The notes under the pieces were generated by a model, which had not been told where the DNA came from, did not search any database, and worked only from the letters and a program-made list of their open reading frames with translations. Of a stretch of DNA of 64,000 nucleotides, positions 11,905-23,793 are shown one piece after another. Numbering within the stretch: the first letter of the stretch is position 1; each line of letters begins with the position of its first letter. The position numbers and the translations under genes were made by a program. Source of the stretch: Chrysomallon squamiferum (lineage: Eukaryota > Mollusca > Gastropoda > Neomphalida > Peltospiridae); NCBI GenBank assembly GCA_012295275.1, contig CM022671.1:16520456-16584455 (forward strand), given 5' to 3'.

Positions 11905-12439
11905 ATTGGGATTTTATTGAGGGGGAAGTTGGTATTTTTTTTTTTTTTTTTATTTTTTTTTTTTTTTTGTCTATGAAGACAAGAAATAATTCAGATGGTA
12001 ATATGTAACAGTTTCTGCCTGTACATAATTGTATAAGGGTAAAAAAGTAAAATAAAATCATGATGACATTATATAAATGTTACATGTTACGCTGACCATA
12101 CAGCAATAATATTGTTTGTCAGAATTAATTTGTCATAATGTAACAATATTCAGTCTTCCTAGAAATAGTCAAATTGTTTTTTAAATATTTATTTATTTTG
12201 TTTACATTTATTTATTTATATTTTTCTTTTCACTTTTTTTTTGTTTGTTTTTTTGTTATCTTGTAGTTACTTTTTAAACTGAATGCATTTTATCTTTTTA
12301 TCTTTATAATCCTGTTCATTTCATTATTTAATATTTTTTTAAAAAAATCAGATTTAAAAATGTTTTAAAGAAAAGGTTAGAAAACCCAAGAATTTGCCTT
12401 GCTGTATTAAGTAGCATTATGTATGTAATCTACCTCTAC

Positions 12440-12525
12440 TGGAAGAACTTTTTTTATATTACCTCTGTTGTATAAAACTGGATTCTTACACTGAGGATCA
12501 TGGTTCAAATCTTCTTGATGTATGC
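12440..12525 (+). repeat. Possible SINE remnant with B box
   Basis: GGATCATGGTTCAAATCTTC contains a near-consensus pol III B box (GGTTCAAATC), preceded by CTGGATTCTTACACTGA, a layout common in tRNA-derived SINEs. The 5' part is degraded. Confidence 0.25.
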
Positions 12526-13248
12526 TGAGAACATTTTTATATGTAAATTTATCAATGTAACCTTAACAGTTGTGACATGTTTATTAATTATAAAATTTTA
12601 TTACACAAATATATCAGTATTCTTCATAATTAAACAATTATTGCATTTTAATATCTGGAATATGAATAGCAGGTTTACAGTTTGGCATGAGTATTCATTC
12701 CCTTTAATGAAGGATAAATATTATTGATCTTAACAATAATTTACAGATATGGGTTCTGTCTCTGTGTGTGTTTGTGCATGTGAGAGAGAGAGAATTTATA
12801 CTCAATGCAAAGTGATTACAAAAATTATGAGAAAGTTAAAAATGGAAGCCTGTTGACAGGATTGCAGTATGCATTATCTTGTTTTTGATTACTGGCTCAT
12901 TTATGTGAATTTACCCAGTTGTTGAAGTCCTGCTGTTGATTGTTATTTATTGAAATTAGTCGAATTAAATATATCAAATTTATTTCTCTTATAAGCATAC
13001 ACTATTATTTTCTTTTCTTTTCTTTTTCCATTCAGAAATAAAAAAAATTATGACTAATGTGTGTTTGGATTGTTAATTAATGTTTTTGAAATTAGATTGC
13101 GATATGTAATTGACTGGATAAAGTGGTTTTGCGATTTCTATACGTTTTCAAATGCAAAATAAAATTATTAATCCAGTTCGTTGTTGTATATAACGTACTA
13201 CATAATGATGTCTTATAATCTTCTGTTCGAATATCTTTATACATGTAT

Positions 13249-13488
13249 CATGGCCGTAACTAGAGTGAGGTAAATGAGTCAAATACCTCATATCGAAATT
13301 AACGATATTTTCAAAATATAAAATATAAATCACTATTACTATAGAAACGATATCCACTGAATGAATTCGTTTGTGTCTGCGGTTGAAGTCTACCGACATC
13401 GTTGCGATGAAAGACATAACTGACTTCAAAGACATCAGACATCAAACAGGTTTTTGCCTCATTTCAAAAAGAGTCGAGTTACGGCAAG
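13249..13488. mobile_element. hAT-like MITE, about 240 bp
   Basis: The left end CATGGCCGTAACTAGA matches the reverse complement of the right end, CTTGCCGTAACTCGA, with one gap. Similar GGCCGTAACTAG termini are common in hAT-type non-autonomous elements. A clean 8-bp target duplication is not visible. Confidence 0.5.
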
Positions 13489-13511
13489 ATATATATATAT
13501 ATATATATATA

Positions 13512-13554
<43 letters not shown>

Positions 13555-13839
13555 TACACAGCATAATTGATCCGCTATAAACATTAACACCGATTTCACA
13601 GGTGGTGTATGTACAATCAGACAGTTTATAACGCATGTCAGTGTCGCATGGCAAAAAATAAAATTTAGATTATTTCTTTTATTTTATTCTATTATTATTA
13701 TAATCACGTTTTAGGCTTCATCTTCGTTCAGCTGTAAGAATGTTAAGATTAACGCGACAATCCCAAAACGTCAAGTGCAACGGAAGTAAATTGGCCAATA
13801 AATATTCATACCAGTAATAGTTCGTGAATATTCATTGAA

Positions 13840-13870
<31 letters not shown>

Positions 13871-14189
13871 GACATTGTGTCGATGATGGTTCGACTGTTA
13901 TTCGAAATGATGGAAAACACCGACTGTGATCGTTGTTATTCTGTTTATTATTATTTTTTTTATTATTATTATTATTATTTTAATTCGAAATACTTGTTAT
14001 AGGATCTAGTGCGCAATCATTTTAGAAGCATAGTGGTGGCGCAGACTTTATTTATTGACACAAACAAATACCATAAACATGCACGAGCGTTTTTATTTAT
14101 TGTTATGAACATATTTTAATTAAGCAATGTATTCCCAGGCTAAAAGAGTGAAAGCTGTTATAAACAATCCAGTAATTATATCTATATCA

Positions 14190-14190
<1 letters not shown>

Positions 14191-14254
<64 letters not shown>
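14191..14254. repeat. (ATT)n microsatellite
   Basis: Pure trinucleotide run of about 64 bp. Confidence 0.95.
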
Positions 14255-14255
<1 letters not shown>

Positions 14256-14985
14256 CGATAGTACATGCTAGTGTTAAATAAATGAATAAAAATAATTGTT
14301 TTTGATTAGTTCATTGCAGTATTTTTTAATAGTTTCGAATATTTCCTCCTGCTTCAACTTCAGCCAGTTATTACTCAACATGCCAACCAACTTTCTTTAC
14401 CTTTCATTCCTTCTCTGCTACCTTTAATTTGCAATAAAAGTGAAACGATTTTGCATTAGCTCAATTTGACATAAACCAAAAAGCCTACAATATCTGATAT
14501 TAAAGCAGAATTTTTCTTTTTTCACAAACCATACATTTTGTATATCGATCATTTAAAGTTACATCTTGGGTTACTTAATAGTAACAGGATGACAGATGGG
14601 TCCATTTCTTCAATAAATCAGAAATGACGTGATTATGCAACTTAAGTGTTAAAGGGTGCTAATGTAATAATATGTTATTTCAGTTAAAAAAAAGAATGGC
14701 TTACTGAATTGTTTGATGGTCAGGCCTTAGTTACATATTTCTAGTATTTATTTTTAAAAAAATGTTAACAGTTTACATAAAATATGATACAATTTTTTAA
14801 CTTGTTTCTAAAGAATATTCCTATTTAAACAATGAGTTACTGCAGCAATCTTTTACTGAGAAACATAAAATTCATATTTATTTAACAATTAATAATATGA
14901 AACAGAATCTTCTTTGTTAAATAGCTTAAGTATTATTATGGTAACTGTTGATGTAGGTTACACTTATTTAAGAAGATAATTCCAC

Positions 14986-15133
14986 CTGAGGACAAAATGA
15001 ACACTGCTACCAACATCCTGACGAAATGAATCTTCCTGAACTCCATGCATTGGTAGAATGACATAATCTTCATTGGACTCCAGTGAGACTTCAGAAGAGG
15101 AATGAACAGAGTACATGTCACCGTCATTGCTAA
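14986..15133 (-). CDS. Candidate exon of an unidentified - strand gene; possible LIR motif (NBR1-like)
   Basis: On the - strand, ACATTGCAG precedes a 148-nt open stretch that ends at CTCAG/GTGGAA. It starts with two bases of a split codon and ends with two. It encodes SNDGDMYSVHSSSEVSLESN then EDYVILPMHGVQEDSFRQDV. The composition is protein-like and unlike the surrounding AT-rich DNA. The frame stays open from about 15182 to a TAA at 14964-14966. ESNEDYVILP fits an LC3-interacting region (acidic residues, then Y-x-x-L) and resembles the NBR1 motif. No UBA or FW domain exon could be confirmed nearby, so the NBR1 link is tentative. Confidence 0.35.
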
Positions 15134-15653
15134 CTGCAATGTGTGATGTTTGCTGCTTATCATGTGTGTCAAAATAAACAATTTATTTATATATCCTGGT
15201 TCTCGTCACATTTACCACAGACGTTCAAATATTTTAACATTTCTACAATTATCTCAATGTATAATACAATACCAAATATTCATTTGATTATGGTTTTAAG
15301 AAACAAATTAATCTATTTAAGAATTTTGTCGTTTATATGGTTAGTGAGTTATAGGATGTTAGCCACTGTGTTTCCCACTTCTACTGGACATGAAATGAGA
15401 CCTTTTGACACGGAATGGTGCCAGGTATTATTGGGTTCTCTATGTTGTTACAACATATAGTAGATAAACACACAAGTAAAAATATAATAATAATAAAACT
15501 AATTGAATATATATATATATATCATATATATATATATAAATGACCTTTTTTTTATTGGACTGAATATATTTGGTTATGTTTTAAGAATTTTAAAAGGCTT
15601 GAAATTTTAAAAAAGAATGAATGTAAAAAGATGTTTTTATATATATTTTTTTT

Positions 15654-15687
<34 letters not shown>

Positions 15688-16590
15688 CAACATCTTTTTT
15701 CTTTTCTTTTAATTTAATTTTTTAGAATTATTTTATTACTTTTATTAATTACTTTCAAAGCTAAAAAACGAACAAAATGTAAACAACACGTTCATATGTC
15801 ATGAGCATTCAAAGTTCAGCAGTTCTTGTCGCTCTAGTGACTGAATCTTACTGCTCGCGTCGAGCTCGCTGAAGTTATTGATCTGAATATTCATGAGTGT
15901 TACTGTTATGAATATTTATTAGCATCTTTACTTCCAATGGATGTATTGTGATTTCATGCTCCCATGTCTAGCTGGTCGTTACATCTAGTGTGAACAAAAC
16001 ATTCACTGTAGTCCAGTGTTTTAAAGCGTTGTAACATTCATCTCTACAAGACTGTGTACAGTTACATTATTAACATTGGAAATAAAAAATGAGAATTTAT
16101 CTATATTCTTGTCCTTGTGCAGTCTGCAGTTATTAGTTCTGTAATTTTATAAAACTACAAAAAATGTTCTGCAAAATTATTTACTTATTTATCCATTTAT
16201 CCATACATTATTATTATTAATATCTTTTTTTTTCACTAATTTATATATATATAATTATTTTGTTTGTTTGATTGGATTTGTTATTTTTGTTGTTGTTGTT
16301 TAATAATAAAATAAAATTACTGAAAATAAGGCTGCAGTATTATAATGCCAATAACATGACGAGATAAAAATATAAATTCATTACAAATTTCACAGGTACA
16401 CAAACGTATTAAGATAATTTTATTAACTGTTTATACCTAAGCCGGATTAAACGAATACTGAGTCAGTTGTGAATTCCATGTTGGAAAAATAACGTACCGT
16501 CTAAAATGTGTAATATTAATTTGTAATTTATAAGATGTATGATTTTGATTACCACGAGTTTTGGCTATCAAAATCTGCTATAGAGGTATG

Positions 16591-16633
<43 letters not shown>

Positions 16634-16690
16634 TTTTCTCATAACAGTATTTCATATCCACATTTTATAAAACAGAAATAGGGGCACACT
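15134..16690. other. Intergenic region
   Basis: AT-rich with (TA)n tracts at about 15510-15540 and 15656-15686. A short + strand open stretch at 15352-15423, ending CCAG/GTATTA, is too short to call. The 84-bp repeat A (first copy) is at 15970-16052. A 40-base A-run lies at 16591-16630. Confidence 0.5.
15970..16052 (+). repeat. Dispersed repeat A, copy 1
   Basis: About 84 bp similar to 23710-23793. Shared blocks include TGTGAA-AAAAC-TTCACTG, TCCAGTGTTTT and ATTCATCTCT. Mobile element type unknown. Confidence 0.7.
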
Positions 16691-16699
16691 CGCTCTGAC

Positions 16700-17225
16700 T
16701 CTACTCTACTAATTTGTACCAGTTTTGGGGCAAATCACTCTCCACTTACGTTATTTATAAATACTCTGCCCCGCTAGATACATACACACTGGGTCTTTGT
16801 GGAGACTCTCACAGTGACCCCACTAATGGCATACTTATAATGGCTCTTACTTTTACGTTAATGCGTACACTATATTTCAGATCTGAAACTATGCAAAAAA
16901 GTTCACTCAAGCGAGAATATTTTTATCATATACTGTGAATAGTGCTTAAACTAATTTGTACCAGTTTTGATGGGGGTTTGGGTTTTTGGGTTTTTTTTTC
17001 TTCTAATTTATTTATTTTGTTCATTCATTCATTTATAAATTATAAATATTTACTCTGTTATTTCACTTGCAATAAAGTCAACAGTGTTTAAACTAATTTG
17101 TACCAGTTACAAACACTTTAGTGGGGGGTTTTCTTGGTTTTTTTTTTAAGTATCTAGTCATTCATTTATTTTAAAATAGCAGGTTATAAATATGTACGTT
17201 GTTATTTCTCTATAATTTATAAAAC
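16700..17225 (+). repeat. Tandem repeat of about 145 bp, 2-3 copies
   Basis: CTAATTTGTACCAGTT recurs at about 16709, 16950 and 17093. The last two are followed by similar GGGGTTT, (T)n, TTTATTTA and TAAATATTTAC-like blocks. The first copy has lost the downstream similarity. Confidence 0.6.
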
Positions 17226-17435
17226 GTATCTATTATTATTACGATTATTAATTATTGTATTTGTTTTCCAGTTAGCTGTTGCTGAAAATGAAATTATAAG
17301 GAAGGAAACTGAAACTGAAACGATTGAAAAAGAAACAAAATACTGAAAATGAATTTCTCCCTGCAAGCCAAGTAATATATAAAATGCTAACAATGTATTA
17401 CAAATATAAAATATACTTGCATATAACCATATTCA

Positions 17436-17590
17436 TAAAATTATTATAAATATATAGATAGACAGACAGATTTATCTTGTGATAGCTGATCTATTTTAAA
17501 ATTCTGTTTGTATATAGCCTTGTTTCCTTGTTATTGTAAATATATACCAAAATTGTGTTTTCAACTTTTAAAATAAAATTCTCAAGTGAT
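17436..17590 (+). repeat. Dispersed repeat B, copy 1
   Basis: Similar to 22960-23118. Shared blocks include AGCCTTGTT, CTTGTTAT-GTAAATAT, GTGTTTT-AA and AAATAAAA. Diverged remnant, type unknown. Confidence 0.6.
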
Positions 17591-17599
17591 TACAATGCA

Positions 17600-18846
17600 T
17601 CTAATAATTTGAATTGTCGCATAATTAGTAAATCTGTCTCCGGGGAGGGTAATACAATAGTATCTAAGTATAGTTACATTTTACATGGCGTTAATGACGC
17701 ATTTGTCAAATTATGTTGGTTCCTAAAGTGGATAAAACAAAACAAAGCAAAAAAAAAACACACAAAAACCCACATATAAACAGTAACAACGACTATTACA
17801 AAATCATAGATTGCTTTGAACAATAGTAAGTCGCCTAAAATGCTTTCTTATTAAATAGCTGACAAGAACCAATAAATATATGTAAGAATAGATGTATAAT
17901 CTGAAAGTGATACTTTATTTAATCTTATTGAGTTTAAATCTGATTGATGAAATATAATTACCTATTTTCGATACGTACAAATTTTCGCCAACAGTAATTA
18001 ACAGTAAACTACGAATTAATTCCTGATCACATCACGTGGGAATCATGAATTATTCAATTTCAGAATTTATAGTATTTCCTTATATTACTGCAGAAACCAC
18101 CATGGAACATTTGTAAATCCTTAAAGAGGAGTTAATATCGATATCTAATTTTGCATCAACAATAATTTGAATAAATATTTCCGTATCGACGTATAACTGC
18201 ATTTTTTCTTTTCAAGTTGTTCTCACTGTTGAGTTATTGTTATTGTGATTGTTATTAGTTACAGCTAAACTCATGATCATAAAAATTAATTTCCAAGTCT
18301 TTTCCAATATATATTGTGAAATAATTATTAACGACTCATTACTTTGTATATTGGTTAAGGAACAGTGCATGGGATTACTTTATCCCAGCTATTAAAATTA
18401 TTTTTTCTACCCATCGCATGCACATTATGCTGTAAGGAAACTAAATTTATGTTTTAAATGAGTATTTGAAAACTTAATGTTACATAGGAAAATCTGAAGT
18501 TTTTAAAATCTCATTACACATTTACAATAAATATAAACTATTTTAACAACAGTAATGTTAATTAATTTCAATATCAAATTTTGCTGTTCAAGCAACATAA
18601 ACAATCTATAGCTGAAATTTGTTTTAAAAGTTTGTTATTTTAAATTTACCTGACTGAAATGTTATGTAAGAAACATATTTAAAACCACTACTTTACAGTT
18701 ACACATATAATTTAAAGCGACTACGAGAAATGACAAAAAATAAGATGTTAAAGACTGAGCCTCAACAAAATGTATAAACAAAGCTCGAGCTATTACCATA
18801 TCTGAAAACTTAATAACTGTTATTGATTTCTTACATTTATACTATA

Positions 18847-18881
<35 letters not shown>

Positions 18882-18996
18882 ATTTGCGTCAGCTTTATTT
18901 CAAGGATAACATTCAGAAGCAGTTGTATCTTCAAGAAGTGGTTCGTGAATGCAGATTTTTTTTTTTGTAGGAATTTTGATTTGATTTGTGAATCTC

Positions 18997-19034
<38 letters not shown>

Positions 19035-19710
19035 TTAAAATTTAACATCATAGGTCGTTTGTGGCTTTTCAGAAGAACAAGTTGTCTCTTTTCATATCTT
19101 GGTAGCGTCTAACATTCCAAATGATCCAAACTGACTGGAATGTCTAGCAAAGAGGAACTTCCAGCAAGCTAACGTTAACTGCTTCAGTGAGGATTTGAAA
19201 AAACAAAAAACAGCTTCAAAATAACATTAATCTAACAAGCCAAAAATTATTTGTGATTTTTTTATGTTTCCTTATTTTTTTATATAATTATTTTATCTAG
19301 CATCAAAAGTACAATCCACAGAAAAATTCCGATTAAAAAGTTATTTGAATTTACGAACCAAGACTTGAAACTTGCCAGATTCAGAATAAGTCAAATCAAT
19401 TTTCTGATTGTTGTAGATATGTATTTAATCTTCAATATTTTCTTTCTTAGATGTAATTATAGCTTACAAAATTATTTTGTTTTTTTGGTATGTTATGGAA
19501 ACAAAAAATATAATTATGCGAGTAATTAAATAGTGTACTGTATTTGTTTCTTTTACAACTGTGAAACTTTTCAAGCTATGCACGTATGTGAATTTATGCA
19601 GAAAATTAAAATATTTTCTTTTTTAATACTTTTTAAAAGTACATCCGTTGCGCACCTTTTCTTTTTTTTTTTTTTTTTTATTATTATTATTATTATCATC
19701 ATTATCATCA

Positions 19711-19775
<65 letters not shown>

Positions 19776-20640
19776 AATGAGTACTGTTTGCTGATTTTTT
19801 GCATAAATTTAAATTTTAGAAAAAATGCATGATATATTACGTATAGTTTATTATTTTAAAATAAATAAATAAATAAATAATTGTGGTTTGGTATCAACAA
19901 CTACTCTCGATACACATTCGTTTAGATTCGCATCGGGATCTATTTAAAATTAATATTCACAACAGTTCATAATAATAATAATAATAATAAAAGGTAATAG
20001 AATTTTTGCGGTGTACTTCTTTTTTTCGAAGATTTGTTTCCCCATTTCGTTCTCCCTTATTTTACGATGCACACCAAATTCTACTTTTCTTATTAATTTA
20101 GCATCTGTTTAAGGTCTAGTAAATTTCCATCATACATCTGACCTTAGTTTTAATAAGCTGTGCAAAAACATCCTGATCAAATGATAATTTCGTGATACTT
20201 TTATATTTTGGTAATTTTTCTATAGTCTTAAAGCGTTGGATATTGGTTTGGGATAAACAAATCCACCGTGTGAACACAAAATCCTTCCAATTAGTGAGTG
20301 CAGTTTGTTCAGCCTATTGTTATTATTATTTTTTCGTTATTGTTGTTGTTTTGGTAATAATCAACAATTCGATCCAACTTTTGTTTTTCGTTTTGTCGTC
20401 TGCTAACAGATTTGTTAGAACTATCACTGTTTCTTACGTTAAAAAAAAAAAAAAAAAATAATAATAAAACAAATATTTTCTGGTTTAATAACAAATTAAA
20501 CTATAATATTATATACAGTCATCTATAAAGTAATAAAATTACAGTGTACCATATATAATACTGTCGTGTATTTCGTAGACAATATTTTCCAATACTAACA
20601 ATTATTTTTGAATTGTTTTCTTCCAGACTGATCATTTTTG
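17600..20640. other. Intergenic AT-rich region
   Basis: No gene supported. Holds (AAAT)n at about 18846-18883, A-runs around 19000-19029, (TTA/TCA)n at 19675-19773, and short AT-rich filler. Confidence 0.6.
19675..19773. repeat. (TTA)n microsatellite with TCA interruptions
   Basis: About 99 bp of trinucleotide repeat. It produces poly-Ile reading frames on both strands. Confidence 0.95.
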
Positions 20641-20680
20641 GTATTGACACATTATAAACATTCCATTCATCATGTTTTAG

Positions 20681-20850
20681 AATTCTGGCATTTTTCTAAA
20701 CTTATACCACGTAACAGCACAATGGCTGAAAGAGGTTCTTTTACCCAAACTTGGTAGATGGTCTGAGGAGCGCTCACTGAAAACAAGTGCTACTTCCCTG
20801 ACGTCAGTTCCAGTAGATGAATACAATTCAACACACAACAGACTTGTTTT
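20681..20850 (+). CDS. Candidate exon of a TRMT44-like tRNA(Ser) Um44 2'-O-methyltransferase (gene or fragment)
   Basis: The acceptor ATCATGTTTTAG is followed by 56 in-frame codons and a donor-like TT/GTAAAG. The peptide includes TAQWLKEVLLPKLGRWSEER and SLTSVPVDEYNSTHNRLV. This aligns with the segment before the methyltransferase core of TRMT44 (WL-x-E-LL-x-KL-x-KWS, then SL-x-x-x-x-x-x-Y-x-x-x-Y). Family knowledge: TRMT44 methylates U44 of tRNA(Ser). The SAM-binding exons (DLGCGNG-like) were not found downstream in this window, so this may be a lone fragment, a pseudogene or one exon of a large gene. If read through, the frame stops at 20852-20854. Confidence 0.4.
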
Positions 20851-21131
20851 GTAAAGGTTAATTTCTATAAGGCTATGAGAATAAAAGTTGTAGATTTGAG
20901 TCTGAACAGTTTTAAAAATACATGAGACTTTTTTTCATTATTCTTTATATCTTATATGTATATATATATAGATATATATTAATCTATTATTTCCATAGAA
21001 AATTCAAGTCAAAATGGGTCACTGACAGGATTAGAATATAAACTATTGAACAATTTTAATTTAACTGTGCTCTAAGCTAACTAGCTAGGACCTTCATGAT
21101 TCAGGATTGGTAGATCATGACAGTCTTTGTA

Positions 21132-21345
21132 CCAGTGATAGGTATCTGCTTTCATCTTTGACTTTATGGGGCTGCCTTTTAGAATCTGTGGAAGCAGTTT
21201 TGGTTTGAATGATGTTGATTATTTTGAACATTAAGAGACGATTGGTTATGCAGAATGTTTCAGTGATGGCAAGCAGGGTCAACACAAATCTGTTACTCTC
21301 ATTCTCTAGTGTAAGATTTGCCTCGACAGTCGAATCATTTTTTAA
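21132..21345 (-). other. Open stretch of protein-like composition, unidentified
   Basis: On the - strand a frame of about 70 codons runs from about 21345 to a TGA near 21117. It includes VEANLTLENESNRFVLTLLA and TKTASTDSKRQPHKVKDESR. No suitable acceptor or ATG is seen at its start, so it may be a degraded exon or transposon remnant. I do not recognise the protein. Confidence 0.2.
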
Positions 21346-21689
21346 TTTTCAAGAAGATAACTGTTTTAATTGGAAAATAGTTTTAACGTCTTAGATTCAA
21401 TAATAATCACTAATTTTAATAACAACCACCAAAATATTGTTCTTTTTGTTTTTTTAATTTTTAAATTGTTTATTTCAGTAGATTTTTGAACAAGGCAAAA
21501 ATGTAGCTACCTTTATACAAGAAATGTATATAAAGAAAAGGTAATGTGATTTTTAATTTAAAAATAAGAAAACAAACAACTCCAAAAGTAAATAAGTTTT
21601 CTTATTCATCTTTCTGTAAATAATAAAATAAACAAATGTTTCTGTTGCAGGAGATACCCATTTCACCATCAGCAGCAGATCCCGTCTTT

Positions 21690-21935
21690 CCAGAATATGA
21701 TGGTTGAATGATTTCTCTTTGATGGAATGGCTTCCTTTTGGACTCACTGGTAAATTTCCTTGCATCCTGGTGCTCTCGTGGTCTCTAGGTTACAAAAAAG
21801 TATTTAGATTCTGTTACAGTCAATGGCAAACTGGATCGAGAATGTCTATCACGTAGTAGAGTCTCTTTGGGGAGCACTGGCAACATTTCCTGGCATTCTG
21901 GTGGTCCCAAGTCTTAGTGTGTTAAGAGTGTAGTG
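21690..21935 (-). repeat. Pair of related segments about 165 bp apart
   Basis: CACCAGGATGCAAGGAAATT (read on the - strand near 21760) resembles CACCAGAATGCCAGGAAATG (near 21900), with similar flanks. Both lie in a GC-richer patch. They may be duplicated exon fragments or pieces of a repeat. Confidence 0.4.
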
Positions 21936-21939
21936 ATGA

Positions 21940-22555
21940 ATCAGCTCATCGTATGAATAAATTGCTCTATGATGATCCTGGTCAGCCATGTGAAGAATCA
22001 TATTCCTGTGATCAACAAAGATCGATGCGATTTTCTCGAATTTTAGTCAGTTAAACACTGCTAACGTCGTGGTGGCAGCTGTTCTCAAAACGAACGTTGC
22101 GGCGTGCATTCTGGAAAGTCTGGTTTCTGCTTTAGTGTTGTTCATTAAAGAAAATAACTGCTTCAGAAATGTTTCCGTAATTAAATCAGGTGGTTCGGTT
22201 ATCAGCAAATGCTGTTGCGGTTGTTACAGCATCCTTCTAAAATGCATCGGCGTGCCGTACAGTTTGCCTTGTTTTTCAAACAAGACCTACTGGATGATTG
22301 AAGTCGAGGAAGACCGAACTACCATTCCTGGCAACGAATGTATTATCTTGTGAGCATGCGGTGATTTTCGGGGTATCCGAGGAGAACTAATTTTAGAAAA
22401 AGAAAAAATATAAGTTAAAAAAAAGAAGAAATAGAAGAAATGATAAGAGCACCAATTATTGTTGTTGTTGTTGTTGTTGTTGCTGCTGCTGCTGTTGTTG
22501 CTTTTGTTTTCATAATTTAGTAATAATAGTAATTATGATAATAAATAAATGAAAC
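21940..22555. other. GC-richer patch without an identified gene
   Basis: A + strand frame of about 94 codons (22069-22353, cysteine-rich) is open. It has no recognisable family and poor start context, so it is not called. A (TTG)n(CTG)n tract lies at 22461-22500. Confidence 0.4.
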
Positions 22556-22559
22556 TTAC

Positions 22560-22691
22560 AGGGTTGGCAGGGTATCGACAGATTCATCGAAACTTACGGG
22601 TAAGGTTGTGGACGAAAACCCACTCATATAGGTAAGTGGAGATTCAATGTGGACAGTGGGACAGGCCTTGGTGGGTTTCTTTTTCAGACAC
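22560..22691 (-). CDS. Candidate internal exon of an unidentified - strand gene
   Basis: On the - strand, ACATGTTGTAG is followed by 132 nt with no stop, ending CCAACCCT/GTAAGT, a strong donor. It starts with one base and ends with two bases of split codons. The peptide contains CLKKKPTKACPTVHIESPLT and YMSGFSSTTLPVSFDESVDT. Composition is protein-like. I do not recognise the family. It could belong with the - strand exon candidate near 15 kb. Confidence 0.35.
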
Positions 22692-22959
22692 CTACAACAT
22701 GTAAATTTGGACTGAAACTCGCCCATCTCAGCAAAATAAACTAAAATTTTCCAAGTCCACAAATCGCTCAGAGACTGCTTTGAAGTAGTCTCTAATGACG
22801 CTACATCTATTATGACGTCATACCTTAACAGTGTGTGTATGTGTGTGTGTGTGATTATTTATTTTACAAAATATAAATAAACCTCTGGATACAGGTTACA
22901 AGAATCGTAATAAAATAAATATATTCAACTCAAGACCATGATATTTATATATATAGTGA

Positions 22960-23118
22960 CTTATATTACTAACAATGTATACAGATATATTTTGTGACAA
23001 TTCATCTGTTTTAAAATCTTATTTGTACACAGCCTTGTTGTCTTGTTATCGTAAATATTCAGAATACAGTAATTCAAAACTCAACCAAATAGTGTTTTTA
23101 AAGTTTTAAATAAAACTA
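22960..23118 (+). repeat. Dispersed repeat B, copy 2
   Basis: Related to 17436-17590 (see there). Confidence 0.6.
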
Positions 23119-23313
23119 ACTGTTTAATTACCGTCGTACCTGCTGTCTCGTGCGGATACTTGTGGATACGACAGAAGTGTCCCTACGTCGCAGTATTTCT
23201 TCATCAGAGGGAAACAAATTACAGACAATTTTTTACAATGTTTATTTATATGGACCATGCCAGTATCCTTAACAAAACATAAACTGTCATGGCCGGACAT
23301 TGCCATTTAAAAA

Positions 23314-23543
23314 GAATTTTGGATACTGGGTTGTCGAACTTGTATTTTGAAAAATTAGTTTTTATAATTTCCATTCAACAGCTATAAAGCTGTGGGACAT
23401 TAGAAAAATATTTGTTTTCATTCGTTATCTGCTATTTTAATACAGACAGACACATTCATACATATCACGTCCCTATTTGCAATTACCTTATACTACATTA
23501 ACCGCAAATGAAGCCGTTAGAAAGTGATTCACGCAAACACGTG
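23314..23543 (+). repeat. Near-identical 230-bp direct repeat, copy 1
   Basis: Matches 24542-24770 almost base for base, with only a handful of differences. Begins GAATTTTGGATACTGGGTTG and ends in a CACGTG-like GT/CA-rich tail. Confidence 0.95.
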
Positions 23544-23709
23544 ACACACACACACACAGGGACATATTAAAAAAACAGTCGAGTCTTGGAAAAGTGTCCG
23601 TATATCGTAGGTGGTCGGTAAAAACAGGTATTTGAATAACCAGTACGTCTGTATCGTGTCTGATTCTTCGTATGTAAGAATATTAAGATTATCACCCGTG
23701 AATGATATC

Positions 23710-23793
23710 CAGCTGTCGCTTACATCCAGTGTGAATAAAACGTTCACTGAAATCCAGTGTTTTGAAGCTTTGTAAAATTCATCTCTGTACGAG
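23710..23793 (+). repeat. Dispersed repeat A, copy 2
   Basis: Related to 15970-16052. It sits between the two copies of the 230-bp repeat. Confidence 0.7.

Larger units (their letters stand above)
8318..12400 (+). other. EDEM1 3' UTR and downstream flank
   Basis: No coding signal. The region begins with the EDEM1 3' UTR; its end cannot be fixed. AATAAA hexamers occur, for example at 11459-11464 and around 11610. It contains the (GT)n tract, the paired palindromes, the 70-bp tandem array at 10.2 kb and several T-runs. Confidence 0.6.
12526..14930. other. Intergenic AT-rich region
   Basis: Contains the hAT-like MITE at 13249-13488, a T-run at about 13841-13870 and the (ATT)n tract at 14191-14254. 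On the - strand near 13736 an acceptor-like CATTCTTACAG precedes six codons, a TAA and AATAAA-like sequence. This could be a terminal exon but is too short to support. Confidence 0.5.

Noticed and set aside
12440-12525. tRNA gene
   Set aside because: Only a B box is convincing; arms do not pair, so at most a SINE remnant.
13680-13737. Minus-strand acceptor followed by six codons, TAA and AATAAA-like sequence
   Set aside because: Would make a tempting last exon for the 15-kb candidate, but six codons cannot be tested from sequence alone.
15352-15423. Plus-strand exon-like stretch (TVFPTSTGHEMRPFDTEWCQ) ending at CAG/GTATTA
   Set aside because: Short, weak acceptor, unrecognised, and close to a stronger candidate on the other strand.
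22069-22353. Cysteine-rich frame of 94 codons
   Set aside because: No family recognised, no good start or splice context, and it lies in a patch with duplicated fragments.
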